From the NCBI GenBank assembly GCA_037957365.1, contig JARHVA010000123.1:1150501-1214500 (forward strand): 64,000 nt of DNA, written 5' to 3'. The position numbers were made by a program, and so were the translations under genes. This document shows positions 24,066 to 36,112 of this stretch, in pieces (positions within the stretch are counted from its first letter, which is position 1; each line of letters begins with the position of its first letter). The notes beneath the pieces are model-generated. The model saw nothing but the letters and a program-made list of their open reading frames with translations, searched no databases and was not told the origin of the DNA. The stretch is from Torreya grandis (lineage: Eukaryota; Streptophyta; Pinopsida; Cupressales; Taxaceae).

Positions 24066-24985
24066 GCTATTGATGGCAAAACACATTGCCAACTGATCAT
24101 TCTCATCTCCCCCATTCTGGGCTTTCTCCCCCTTTGACATTAATGACAAAGGGACACTTGCAACAATTGGAATTACACCTTTTTCAACTACAACTCAACA
24201 AACAGAAACTTCTTTCAAACATAATACTTCCTCATTTTGAACTATCTCCCATTTTTAGATCATTTTCAACTTTTGGAAACACACTCTCTCCCTGATGTCA
24301 ACAAATCTTATAAACATCAAACCTTAGAGCTATCAAGCTCCCCTTTTGACAAAGCATATACCAATCAATGCAACATCTTCAACAAAGAAGGATCACACAA
24401 CATAACCATGCTCCCCCTATGCTCATGCTCATTCTCCCAAAAAACTTTGAAACTTAAGAACACTCACCTTTTCCTTGACATGACTGAAAAAGATCAAACT
24501 CTTGATCACATACTAGGCTACCACACTCTGGACACCAACTATAGAATTAGGTACTCCCCCTTTATCTTCATATCTCAACACATGAGTCAATAGGACTTTT
24601 AAACCATCCTCAACTTCCTTCAAGCATCTTGACACCAATACCCTTTCTTATCATAGATCAAACTCAATTACTCACACAAACAAATACCAAAAGCTTACCT
24701 CTAGTATACCAGTTGACTGCATTTTAAACTCAGATACCTGTTGTCAACCTTAGATCTCTCATCATACTACCTATTACACTTCAAACCTCAGAGATACTAA
24801 CACAGGAATGGATAATATCCATCTTCATCTCCTTGCTTGCAACATAGACAACCTAAAATCTTCTCAAGGTGAAACCTTCTTTGACTGCAACCTCATGCTT
24901 CTACCAATAGAAGAATGTCTCTATAAAGCCTAATGGAGCCACCCCTTTTTATAGGGCACCAAAACACCGTGAACTCGGGAGATTC
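24066..24985 (-). other. Non-coding 3' part of internal segment 4
   Basis: Same as 2054-2920. A plus-strand open frame (24237-24593) is not conserved in the sister units and is taken as chance. Confidence 0.55.
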
Positions 24986-26104
24986 CTAAATCTCCAATCC
25001 ACCCTTCTCAGCTATCTTGAAATCATGAGATTGATAGTCTCTCTTTAAAATCCACTTCGGCTTGACTGAAGCAATTGACTCATCCACCTTGTCATCCTTC
25101 TTCTTCTCTTTGACTGCCTTGTCAATAGATGCAAATAACAAGTGTTCTTGACCTTCCTTCACTTTTGGTCTTTGCTCTACCTCAGCAAATAATCCACCTT
25201 GGTTTATGGACTGATCATAACTCACTTTGACTTTCTTTATCTTCCATACCTTGGTTTGCTTTTTCTCTTGCACTTTAGGAGTTTCAACCCTCACTGTTCC
25301 TGTAGCTTTCTTCTTCAATGAGATGAACTTACTCTTGTCTCCTTTAGTCTTTTGTTCCTTCTCCACCTTCTCAACAAGATTTGACTTCCTTATCCACTTC
25401 TTAGTGGCATAACTAGACACCTTCCTATCTCGACTCATCTTCCTTCAATACCTCATCTTGTAGTTCCTAGCAATATGACCAATATTATGACATTTGAAAC
25501 AAACAAAATCAATGTACTTACCTCTTGATTGATCACTCCTCCCATGGTCCCATGATAACTACTCCCTTGACACCATTCTAAAATCACTTGCTCTATGACC
25601 AAAGATATGACAAGCAAGACAATATCCATTGAAAGAAATGGAATACCTCATAGGATTGGGTTCCCTTAATTGTCTCTTCATGTTAACTTTTAAGTTGGTA
25701 CTCTTGACTTGTTCTGACTTCTCACGCTCTTTCTTAACCTTGCTCATTTTATCTATGAGCTGCTCATTCTCAACCTTCAAGGAAACTAGCTCTATCTTCA
25801 ACTGATCATACTCAACTTCTTTTGATGTGAACTTTGTATTGATACCTTATAACTGATTCCTGAGATCCTTGATGATTTTCTCATCCCTTTTGGCTTCTTT
25901 GACCTAGTCACTCTTCAAGGTACATATGTGTTCCTTAAGATCCTTGACCATAGATCTCAACTCATGCTTCCTGTTCTTTTGGTGCTTCAAATCATGTAGG
26001 GCACTTATGAGCTCAGCTTCTAGATCTACTTCAGCTTCTCCTTCACTGTCATAGTAGACTTCTTGATCATACATGTTGTCTTCTTCTTTTTGATCATGAG
26101 AAAT
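24986..26104 (-). pseudogene. gag-like gene of the array, copy 4
   Basis: Minus strand. The start codon is ATT (26102-26104) where other copies have ATG. The coiled coil is interrupted by stops. The first knuckle is CLACHIFGHRASDF (last cysteine lost) and the second CFKCHNIGHIARNY (last cysteine lost). The basic tail is open for 150 codons (24986-25438), the longest of any copy, and contains GDKSKFISLKK and DESIASVKPKWILKRD. A stop replaces the tryptophan of WESPEF. This copy lies nearest the outer 5' LTR. Confidence 0.75.
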
Positions 26105-26157
26105 CTTGTGCTTCTTAGGATCACCTTCAAGCTATTAGACTTGCTTCAAGGAACCGA

Positions 26158-26171
26158 AGTCTGATGCCAAT
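26158..26171 (-). other. Primer binding site, copy 4
   Basis: ATTGGCATCAGAC on the minus strand follows the LTR end, with one change in the core. Confidence 0.7.
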
Positions 26172-29100
26172 TGTTGGAAGCACAATGATTGAGAGGGGTG
26201 TGAATCAGTCTTTAAAATATTTAATGAATTCAACTTAACATTCATGAGCGATTCATAAAAGTACATATATCTAGCGAGCATAAGCAACCATTCAAGAGCA
26301 TGAAACAAGATGACACATCATATATGTGAGAAACCCTCAAGGGCAAAAAAATCCACTGATCCTTGAAAATGGAATACAGTCTTATAAGTCAAAAGATCAT
26401 AATTTAGTGAAACACCAACTCAACATGGAGCATCAACCTGAACTAGCTAAGCACCAATTCAGCTAGGCTTTAGCAAGCACTAACTTGCAAGGAGGCACCA
26501 ACCCCATAGATGAATCAACACCAACTCAGCCACCTAAGACTTTTGATCACTTTCAGAAAACCTTGTTGCTCACATAACAGATGATGATCACCTTCTATAG
26601 TTCTCACTCTTTTATCCCTCTCAAACTATCTTCTAGGCTTCTTCTCTCAACTAGGTCTCTTCAAGATAGATTAGGTCATATGATCTTGATATTCATCTAT
26701 AGTACCCTTGTTAGATTTTCATGATAGTTTCTATACACCTCTTTGATGGTCTACAAGACCTCCTTTAGCTCTGAAAAGTGTTATTTCCTTCGCTTGCACA
26801 CACTTATTCTCTAACTTGTCAATTAGGCCTATTAGGCCTTGTTCTTATACAATCCTTTAGCTCATACACCTCTTGGTCCGCCATACACACTTACACACTT
26901 GGATTACCCTTACAATAGGTCTTTTAACATATTTCATAGATGAATCAATCATTACAATAAGTCATCTACAATTTAAAATACCAAAACCTGTTTTAGGTCT
27001 TAAGGAGACCTAATTCAATTAGGCCTTCATTAGTACTCGTTACCCTTTGATATTATTGCAACAATTTACCTTCATTAACAAACAAGATCCTTTCACACAT
27101 TGATCAAATAGATCCCAATAAACATCTTCTAAGGTCCATAACACTTTTTAGCACCAACCCCTTCATGAACACTCCTTGTAGCACTGTTCACAATCAGGCC
27201 TATGAACCTACATAAAGTTTGCCAAACAAAACTAAAGCATGCACACAAGTTAGTCACACAACCATGACAATAAATCACATGAACATAAAATCCATGTCCT
27301 TAACAACATAACCATGTGCTTTAGACTTCACAACTCAGGGCAAATGGACTCAAACACTTCTCTACAAATGGCCCCCTCAAAACTGTCAGAATACTCCAAA
27401 AACCAGTCATGAATAACTTGATCTTCAACCCCTGAAAGAACACTTCCCATGACCACTAACATTTTAAAAATATCATTTGAAAACTCTAGACCATTCTCAA
27501 ATGCAAAAATCACAAGGTCTAATGTCAAATATTGGTCTTGCAAACCAATATTTTGACTTACAGTTTCACAGTCCAATCTTAAATAGACAAGCCATTTTGA
27601 GAACATATTTTGTTCACTTACACTGACCTCCAAAACTTATACCAAGCATGATCATGACTTAAAAGTCATGAATAAAAACTCTATGCACTACATTGCATCA
27701 CTCTTTCATGGAATTACACTCAAATCCAACTTTTCATCACTACAACTCAGAACTGCGAAGACTATCAAAAACACAATCATGAAACATTGACCTTCTAACA
27801 ATTGTATGGAGACTTTCAAAGACTTCTAATGCATGAACATGATTTTTTGACATTTCTAGACCATCTTCAAATACAAAATTAATATGGTCTAATGTCAAAT
27901 ATTAGTCTTGCAAACCAATTTTTTGACCTCTCTCTTCGCAATTGTACCAGGACCAGATAAGCGATTTTGGTTTCAAATTTTAAACCTCTATACTTGAATT
28001 CCAAATCCTCTACTCAGCATGAATAGGACATACAAGTCCCAAACAACATTTTCATGCACTTTAATCCATCCTTCTTTCATGAAATCATACTAAAAAACCA
28101 ACTTCTCAGACTACCTGAGTTTTGCACTGTTCTTGTTCATTAGGCCTGTTAGCAACTAGCCAACTTAGATCATAAATTTGGAATGCCTGAGCACTAGAAC
28201 CAATCCATACACCATGAAGGACATCAATTATGAATCTCAAGCTTCAACCTTCATCGATTTACAAAATTTGTCCAATACAACTTTTTACAACTACTTCTTC
28301 AGAAACAAACCTGTATCTTCACATTTTATCTCTCCTCTCTCTAACCACTACCACCTAAAGGCACTTGGGAGAGTTCACTACAAGCTCAAAACACTTATCT
28401 GAGCATTACAAACCATCTTGAGCATTTTTGAATCATATATCTTCAACATCTAGTCGCTATTAGGTTTCTAAGAGGGTTTAAACACATTTCTACAATTAAC
28501 GATTGTTTATAAAGCAGAGCCCCTCAATCCAAAAACTAATACTTGGAATTTTGAGCTAAAACTCTTTCCCATCTACAATGAAAAGATTAAGTTTCCATGC
28601 AAAGTTTTGACGAGCTAAAAACATAAGAAAATCCTTCTCGGATTGAGTATCCTTCATTTTGTGCACTTGAAAGACCTCAAAGCACTTTTTCTTGCCTTAA
28701 CCTTCAAAATTTGACCTAAAACTTCATGAAGAAACTTGGGACAACCTATCATACATTTGACAAAGCTCACCTGTGCATACTTACCTTAGAAACTGAACCT
28801 CATGCCTCATTAGGCCATGCTATCACCACCTTGCTTTCTACACGAGTCTTCACACCTCGTTAGGCATTGAATTGACTTTGAAACCTCTTTTCAAGATTTC
28901 AATACTTTACTCACATGATTACACAATGTCAAACATCCTTCTACAATCTTATCTCACCATGCAACCAAGCTTATGCCTTCACACAAGATCTCTTCATGCC
29001 ATAATGAAACTTCACAAAACACTTTGTCCTCAAAGACACTTGATATCAATCTTCTATAACTGTTACAAGCTTGAGAACATCCATCTCACCATGCCACCTT

Positions 29101-29599
29101 GCCTCTTCATGCACAAGACTAGGCATCCTATGCACATACCTTCTCAAGACACTACTAGGCTCAAGCAGTTGAAAACTTTGATAACAAGGACCTATTATGC
29201 TGACCTTCACATCACTCATGCAAACATAAGAACATATACCAATCATATTTTACACTCTCAAAATCACTGTAACACTAATCAATATTCTTTCTTATAGCTA
29301 CACTCTTCAATGACCTCATGAAGACCTATGACCTAATGACCATGCCAACTGACCTTCAACACTTTGGCTTGTTACAACACAACACTCACTAGAGCATCAT
29401 TGAGACATCAATGACAACAACAATTATAGTCACATGACATCAACCTTCATAAGCACCTTTGACATCAATTTTCACAAGAGCACCTCTAGGACAACAAAGA
29501 CAATCAATGACAACAACAATGATATCAACCTTCTCAAGAACCTTTGATGTCAATGACAACATCAATGCCAAACCTCAACAATAAGAACAATGCTCAACA
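26172..29599 (-). repeat. Array LTR 5 (outermost 5' LTR)
   Basis: It begins TGTTGGAAGCACAAT at 26172 and ends TGCTCAACA at 29599, so both ends are present (3.43 kb). To its right there is no polypurine tract or internal sequence, as there is beside the other LTRs; LINE sequence begins at once. This marks it as the 5' terminus of the whole array. Confidence 0.9.
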
Positions 29600-30915
29600 T
29601 GAGAATAGGTCCCCTGAAGATTTTAGGCCTATCTCTTTATGCAACTCCATTTATAAATTAATTTCAAAAATAGTAGCATCTCATCTTCAAGGCTTGCTTC
29701 TTAATCTAATTACAGATAAATAGGCAAGTTTCGTGCAGGGTAGATAGATTTTAGATGGTATAGTTATAGTGCATGAGGTCATTCATTCTGTGCAGGCAAG
29801 CAAAAGGCAAGGGATGTTGATTAAACTAAACATATCCAAAGCTTTTGACAGGATTCAATTGGTCCTTTTTTGAGAGGGTACTAGAGATATTTGGTTTTAG
29901 CTCAATTTTGAGAAAATGGATTAGAAGTTGTTACTCAAAATCCATGTTCTCTATCATGGTGAATGGTTCTCCAAAGGGCTTTTTCTCATCCTCTCAGGGT
30001 CTCAGACAAGGGGATCCTCTATCTCCATACCTTTTCATATTGATGGTATAAACCTTGGGCATGACATTATAGTCCTTGAAGAGTATCAACAAGATGCAAG
30101 GCCTTCAAGCAACAACAGATGGTGATAGGCATACCCACCTCCAATTTGCAGACAACACTTTGCTTTTTTTAAATCCTACCATGCAGGAGGTTAGAACAGT
30201 TAGGGATGTTCTATCCAAATATGAAAAGGCATAAGGGTAAATTATTAACAAAGATAAATCAAAAGTGGTTTTCATTAATATGTCCTCCAATCTGTAGTCA
30301 TTTCTAAAAAAATACCTGGGATTTGAAATTGCCCCTCTTCTAGACTGTTATCTGGGCTTCCCTCTTTTCTACAGTAAAGGGGAAAAGAAACTATGGGAGG
30401 AGATCGTCAAAAATATGAGAAGAAAACTTAGTGGTTGGAAGGGGAAATTCTTATCTCTTGCGGGAAGATTAACCCTCATCAAATCAGTGCTACAAGCTAC
30501 TGTAGTTCGCTGGTTCTCTATACCGAAGGCCCCTATAGAGGTACTTAACCAAATGAAAAAAAATTGTAGAAAGTTCCTCTGGTAAGGCACAGGGGATAAA
30601 ACTAAAATTCCACTACTGGCCTGGAATAAGGTGAGTAAATGCAAAAGTCAGGGGAGAGATGGGATAAGAGATCTGGATAAGTTAAATAGAGCTCTATTAG
30701 CCAAGCTCGTCTGGAGATTGGGCAGTAGCCCTGGGATGAGTTGGAGCAAGTTATTAATAGAAAAATACTTGGATAGTAGAGAACAGTCTAGGATCTTCAC
30801 TGCAGAGAACCTCCCTTCAGGCTCAGCAATATGGAATGATATGAGGGAAGCCATAAGTATTATTCTAAAGGATCTTTTCTACAATGTAAAGAATGGGGAA
30901 GCTACAAAATTTTAG
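29600..30915 (+). pseudogene. LINE reverse transcriptase, decayed
   Basis: RT copies RNA into DNA at the nick during LINE movement. Readable blocks are SFVQGR, KLNISKAFD (motif A, with N where the catalytic D of KLD-type motifs is usual), the SQGLRQGDPLSPYLFILMV block (motif B, about 29990-30048) and FADNTLLF (30145-30168), where the family has FADD. The second catalytic aspartate is lost (AAC at 30154-30156). Later blocks WNKVSKCKSQGRDGIRDLDKLN and LLAKLVWRL are typical of the L1 RT thumb region. Stops and frame changes separate the blocks. Confidence 0.8.
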
Positions 30916-31839
30916 GAATATTGTTGGATCTCTCCAAAACTTTTAATTATGGAGTCAGATTTCAAGGACATAAAAGAAGACAACATAAGGCAGTGGGGGT
31001 GCAAAGTCAAAGACTACTAGTTAGAAAAGATTGAGTATGGATACAAGACATTTGTCTGGAAAACCTTTAAGAATAAGGAAGGCATTTAGGGTGAAGTGCA
31101 CAAGAAAATCCATGCCATGTTAGTAGGATTTAGAATCCCATGGACCACAGATAGGGATGTTATTAAGTGGAACAATCGAGGGTTGGGAGAATATTCAATC
31201 AAGGATATAATAAGTAGCTAGATCTTCAGCGCAACTCATCAGACATGAAAGTTTGGAGTGGTATCTGGAGATCCAAAACTTGACCCAAAGCCAAGTCCTT
31301 ATGGATAGCGACGCATGGGAAAATTCTCACAAGAGAAAATTTGTAGAAAAGAGGGTTTCAAGGCCCATCAAGGTGTGTTTTATGCTATCAAAAGGAAGAA
31401 AGCATGGAGCATCTATTGTTCCATTGTCATTATATGACAAGTCTTTGGAATTACTTCCTGAATAGTTTCCATGTAAGATGGAGTTTAAATCAAAGTCTAA
31501 AAGGGCACCTCAAAGTCTAGCATACCAGTTATAAGCTGAACATAATATGAGATGTCTGGAAAATGGGCCTGAGTATGTTAGTATGGAAAGTCTAGCTTGA
31601 AAGAAATGCCAAAATTTTTTAACAAAAAGCCAAAAGCAAGTCTCCGAAGAAAATCTGGTCAGAGTTGAAAAATAATATTAAACAAATTGCAGGCATACCT
31701 CATCAAAGGAAAAATAAAATAAAAATCCTAGAGGAGTTAACGATATTAAAAAATTGGGAAGGTATCAATTCAATATATGATACATTAATTCCTAGTGAAA
31801 AGCAAATGAAGTGTTTTAAAGAAAAAAAAACAAAATGGC

Positions 31840-32250
31840 TACCTCTTGAGAGAGGTTGGTATAAATTAAACTTTGATGGTGCCTGTAAAGGCAACCTAGG
31901 GCATGCAAGAGTAGGAGTGATCATTAGAGACCACTCAGGCAATTGGGCACTTATGAGGCTCTCTATACAGGACCAAACATGAATAATATTGTGGAGGCAG
32001 AAGGTTTAGTTGTTGGGCTCAAACTGACAATTAAAACAAATATTAAAAATCTATTAGTCGAGGGGGATTCATTTCTAATTATACATGCATGGGAGGGATG
32101 AGGTAACAAATTGGAGAATCAAAAGCATTATAGAAGAAGCCAAAAGTCTTCATCCACTATTCAAAAATCTCCAATGACGTCACATTTTAAGAGAAAGTAA
32201 TAAGGCAACAGATTCGCTGGCTAGTTGGGGCACGGAGTGAGAAAAACAAA
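31840..32250 (+). pseudogene. LINE C-terminal RNase H, decayed
   Basis: WYKLNFDGACKGN holds the first catalytic aspartate, and VGVIIRDHSGNW follows. After a frame change come AEGLVVGLKL (catalytic glutamate), LLVEGDS (aspartate) and, near the end, ATDSLASWG. This is the plant-type RNase H fused to L1 ORF2. Stops and frameshifts disable it. Confidence 0.75.
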
Positions 32251-32322
32251 CAAGTCTGAAAGGTCAAAAGAACCCCCCAAATATCCCAAAATGTTAGAGT
32301 TGGCTTCTATTCTTAATAAAGA

Positions 32323-33030
32323 ATGTTATATTGTAGAAAGCAATTAAATCAAAGAGATGTCATAAAGAAGCAAGTACATGACCACTTCGTTGGAAGCTTT
32401 CCTTGGGCGCATCTTATCCAGAATAAGACAAAATCCACACAAATGGAAGGTTTCCACAAAATGTTTAAGATGAATGCAATTTTCAATTTCGAAAGAAGGA
32501 AGCTAAGCGTAGTTCATGCAGAAGGAATTAACCATGATAGTACAGTTGACCTCTTCAATTGGCAGCATTGGTTTTTAGAGGAAAAAAGTAGGTCAACAAT
32601 TTCAAATAGGCAAGTGCAGGTGATTATCAAAACATCTTTAGAAAGTTCCCTTTCTAGACTGCCCCACATTGACCACTGGCAAGGTGGAGACAACATAGCA
32701 AGGATTTATGTCATCATTGGGGCTGCTTTGTTCCCTTATATCTTCAAGTTTGGCTCTTGCAAAAGTAACCTAGCTCCTGTCTTTGTGCAATCGACACCCT
32801 GGAAGCTTGAAAGACCAACAATGACACTTCTTCAAGTTATTCGATATGCGTTGTCCATCTTGATCCTCGTTCTAGAGTGCATAAAATCTCTGATGAAATT
32901 GGTTGATGACGAGCAAGAGAATGGAAGAGAAAGAAGAAACACAGTCAGTTCCAACATTTCCATGGCTAGAAATGATGGGCAGAGGAAAAGCGATGAGTTG
33001 AATGAGGAAGCAAAAATTAATTTGTGTTGA
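32323..33030 (+). CDS. Unrecognised open reading frame, 235 codons
   Basis: This is an ATG-started frame with no stop for 235 codons among decayed elements. It does not look like a transposon protein to me. Visible features are a basic N-terminus, an aromatic- and histidine-rich middle (FNWQHWFLEEK; LPHIDHWQGGD), a hydrophobic stretch (ARIYVIIGAALFPYIFKFG, residues about 126-144), and a second hydrophobic stretch (LSILILVLECI, about 176-186). A charged, asparagine-rich tail follows. It lies between the LINE 3' end and the hAT gene. It may be the 3' exon of a host gene, a captured fragment, or the N-terminal part of a transposon of unknown type. I can name no function. Confidence 0.4.
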   Translation: MLYCRKQLNQRDVIKKQVHDHFVGSFPWAHLIQNKTKSTQMEGFHKMFKMNAIFNFERRKLSVVHAEGINHDSTVDLFNWQHWFLEEKSRSTISNRQVQVIIKTSLESSLSRLPHIDHWQGGDNIARIYVIIGAALFPYIFKFGSCKSNLAPVFVQSTPWKLERPTMTLLQVIRYALSILILVLECIKSLMKLVDDEQENGRERRNTVSSNISMARNDGQRKSDELNEEAKINLC

Positions 33031-33654
33031 GGCAGAACAAAGTAATAGTCAACACCTTAGTTCAAGAAAGGACAAGAAGGAAATCCTTCCAACTCCCTAC
33101 AGCACAACTCAAAGGATGAGCACAAGAGGAGGTTTTATACCATATACCAAAGAGTCAAAAAATGTATTCGATGAGAGAATGAGGAAAGGATCTCGATGGA
33201 CAACAACAAAGGGATCATGACTCCAGAGAAAAATTCAAGATAAGATCTTGTAAAGAGAAAGGCTTCTCAAGAAGAGGTAGGCCCATTAAAAAACAAATGC
33301 ACAAAGATTGAAAGGCATTTAAACTAGGTGAAGGGGAGGGCAGATCTCAACCTCATGAAAATAGTTTGAACAAAGCTAGTCAAGATTACATGAAGGATAA
33401 AGGAAACAGAATGCAAAAGATAAATGATACTCTGATAGATATCAACAATTTGCTTCTAAAATAAAACAGTGAAAACCTTGGGCACCAAAAAGAAATGGAG
33501 ATGGCCACCAAGCACTTTAGGGAATTTTTCATAGCCCATTATAACATGATGGAAGCTATGAATGACAATATGCTACATCTCAAAAATTTCATGGAGGTCA
33601 TCATAAAGGAAACAAAGCTCCATACATAGGTATTATCAGTGCTCTGAATCAATA
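33031..33654 (+). other. Broken coding-like stretch between the unknown frame and hAT
   Basis: Short open pieces remain, for example RGGFIPYTKESKNVF near 33125 and MATKHFREFFIAHYNMMEAM near 33500, which looks helical. Stops break both. It may belong to the upstream reading frame or to the N-terminal part of the hAT gene. No BED zinc finger is seen. Confidence 0.35.
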
Positions 33655-35319
33655 CGGATGAAATAGAATCACTATAGAGCCTTCTAGAAGTACTAGTGGA
33701 AGTGGAACAATTCCTAGCATTTGGAAGTCAATACAAAAACAAGATGTGGATGATGCATTGACCGATTTATTTTATTCAAGTGTCATTCCATTCAGCATGG
33801 CTAGGAGTTGATTCTTTACAAATGTAGTCAAGAAAATCTTTGAATTTGGCAAAGGATACACTCCACCTAGTTTTGAGAGGTTTAGGACCACTTTTTTTGG
33901 AAGGTCAAAAGAGAGGGTCACTGAAAACATGGCAGAGGTCAAGGCCTCTTAGAGTGTAAGAGGGTGAAATATATTGAGTGATGGTTGGCTTGACATGTGT
34001 CAAAGGCCATTGATCAATATCTTGGTGTATTGCCCTCAAGACTTATATTTCTTTAAAGCCATTGACACCATGAACCACAAGAAGACTTCCGAATATGTTT
34101 TCAAAATCTTAAGTGAAGCAACTATTGAAGTGGGTGAAGAAAATGTATTTCAGGTTGTCATCGATAATGCCATAAATTGTGTGAGTGCTTATGGAAAAGT
34201 ACCCACAAATTTATTGGAGCCTTTGTGCAACACATTGCCTCAATCTACTACTTTAGGACTTGGCCAAACTTCCATGGGTGTATGAAGCAATTCAAAGGGG
34301 GAAGACATTTGCAAATTTCATAAAGAACCACTGCCTCACATTGAGCATTTATCGCTAGCATGCATCTGAGTTATTGAAGCCTTGTGAAACAAGATTTTCT
34401 CTTTTTATATCACTCTAAAAAGAGTGGTTGAAGAGAAAATAGCAATAAGGTCAGTGATTTGTTGCAATGAGTGAGAAAAATCTGCCCTTTCAACAAGTCC
34501 TACGAGAATGCAAGCAAAACAAATCATTATAAACCCTGACTTTTAAAAAAGTGCAAACTAAATTTTAAAAATATGTGAGCCTATTGTTGATGTGTTTCGC
34601 ATGGTTGACGGTGACACCCCTTGTCTTGGCATGCTTTATGAGGCTATGGATTGTTGTAAGGAATCCATTCAAAAGGCATTCAATGATGTGGAGATTTACT
34701 ACAAAGAAATATGGGTGGTGATTGATGTAAGATGGAAAATTATGCACACACCTTTGCATGTAGTTGCTTGTTATCTAGAGCCTACGTTTTTTCATATGGA
34801 TAGAGTGATTCTAAAGTCATGAGTGGGTTTTATGAAGCCATTGATAAGCTTGTTCTAGATCCTAACCTTGCATGCATAATTAGGGAACAAACAAGAGCAT
34901 TTCGGGCACAAGAAGGGCTATTTGAAACAATAGTAGCAAAGTATGATAAGCCACATCTTGAAGGTTACAAATGGTGGAAATATTATGGATCAAGTACAAA
35001 GGAACTACAACACTTTGCTATTCAAATTTTGATTCATGGAGCAAATGCATCAACGTGTGAAAAGAATTGGAGTTGTTTTGACCACATTCAATTTAAGAAA
35101 AGAAACAAGTTATTATCTAAAAACTTTGTAGATCTTATCTATGTTCGCAATAATTTGCGGATGTGCATAAACACAATGACAAAAGAATCATCTTCACAAG
35201 CCCACTCAATTATTGCTAACTTGGTGGAAGAAGATGATCTTGGCTTTTTTTGTGATGAATATAGTGATGATGTTGATAAGCCAAGTGTTGTTGATGATAT
35301 GGAATTTTTTGATGTGTAG
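33655..35319 (+). pseudogene. hAT-family transposase, decayed
   Basis: hAT transposases cut and paste DNA elements. From the left: linker IPSIWKSIQKQDVDDA; ALTDLFYSSVIPFSMARS; FEFGKGYTPPSFERFRTT; then NILSDGWLDMCQRPLINI (about 33970-34020), the DUF659 block with its catalytic-domain aspartate; VFQVVIDNAINCVSAYGK; and IVDVFRMVDGDTPCLGMLYEAM. The C-terminal dimerisation domain is long and open (34819-35319): WWKYYGSSTKELQHFAIQIL, then ANASTCEKNWSCFDHIQFKK and NKLLSKNFVDLIYVRNNLRM. Stops and frameshifts divide the rest. The N-terminal BED zinc finger is absent. I found no convincing terminal inverted repeats. Confidence 0.85.
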
Positions 35320-36112
35320 TTCGTATGAAGCTTAAGACCCTAGTATTATGTGTTTTAGATTTTGAAACACTTAGTTTTTCAAGAAGTATCTTTAATACTC
35401 AGTTTTTCAAGAAGCATCTTTAATATTTTGATTTGACTTATTTTTATATATTCCTTATGTTTTTCCATGGTTTGAACTTTATGGTGAATTTTTTTTTTAA
35501 CTTTATCCATTAATGAACTTGAACCAAATTTTATCCTCGTTGAACTCAAACTCGAACTCTAACCTTGTGTCTTAGGTTATGTCCTTGTCTTTATTTGAAG
35601 TATTGTCATTTTATGAACTACTTCTTAATACACAAGAAGGTAGGACTCCATCTATGTACGATTTTTTGTCTTCCCAATTCACATTTGGGGCTTTATTCTT
35701 TATTTTTAGATGTTGAGCATAGCTATCCTTTGATAGAAGAGCATGCCCAAACATTTTTTTAATTTTGGGAAATAATGTTTTTTCCCCATTATTCAAGCTA
35801 TCAATGCTAAAGTAGGATTTTAAATACTGAAGCCAATTGCAAAGATTTTCAACATCAACTTACGTGTTAATAACTGAATATGAATTTTTTACACAACCTT
35901 AAAAGGAATAGCAGTAGTTGAAGAGGTACCAAGATTTCTAGATTGGTCATTGATTGAAAAATTCAGCTTTCCATTTTATTTTATTTTTTTTATTCTCCTC
36001 CTACAATTCAAGATCTCTTGGTTGTTTATTATATCATTGTCTTGACTATTCCTCTCCTTGTTTGTTATTTACAACTAGGAAATTGTAAAACACTTCCTTC
36101 TCATTTTCCTTT
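35320..36112 (+). other. Downstream flank of the hAT gene
   Basis: This is AT-rich sequence with short direct repeats (AGTTTTTCAAGAAG at about 35372 and 35400). No gene is seen. It ends with CCTTT (36108-36112), the target duplication of the next element. Confidence 0.5.

Larger units (their letters stand above)
1..29599 (-). mobile_element. Tandem array of a non-autonomous copia-type (TR-GAG-like) LTR retrotransposon
   Basis: Seen: five long repeats that each end (minus strand) in CAACA or a variant, followed at once by a PBS of the form ATTGGTATCAGA. Each repeat begins TGTTGAG, or a variant, just after a purine run such as AAAGGGGGAGAT. Between consecutive repeats lie about 2 kb that hold only a gag-like gene. 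Every unit points the same way, and neighbours share one LTR. Known: LTR elements with gag and no pol are described in plants as TR-GAG, and tandem LTR-internal arrays arise by unequal recombination. Inferred: one insertion was expanded into an array. The right edge is the first base of a full LTR at 29599; the left edge lies outside the window. All gag copies are broken, so the array is not active now. Confidence 0.85.
29600..32322 (+). mobile_element. 3' part of an L1-type LINE
   Basis: The plus-strand reading starts mid reverse transcriptase (ENRSPEDFRPISLCNSIYK) and runs through RT to an RNase H, the order of plant L1 ORF2. The 5' part is missing because the retrotransposon array abuts it at 29600. 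AATAAAG near 32311 could be the polyadenylation signal. No clear poly(A) tail or target duplication is visible, so the right edge is approximate. Confidence 0.8.

Noticed and set aside
33032..33220. GFIPYTKES segment recalling the C-terminal end of LHY/CCA1 clock proteins
   Set aside because: Only a few residues agree and the flanks do not. Too weak to name.
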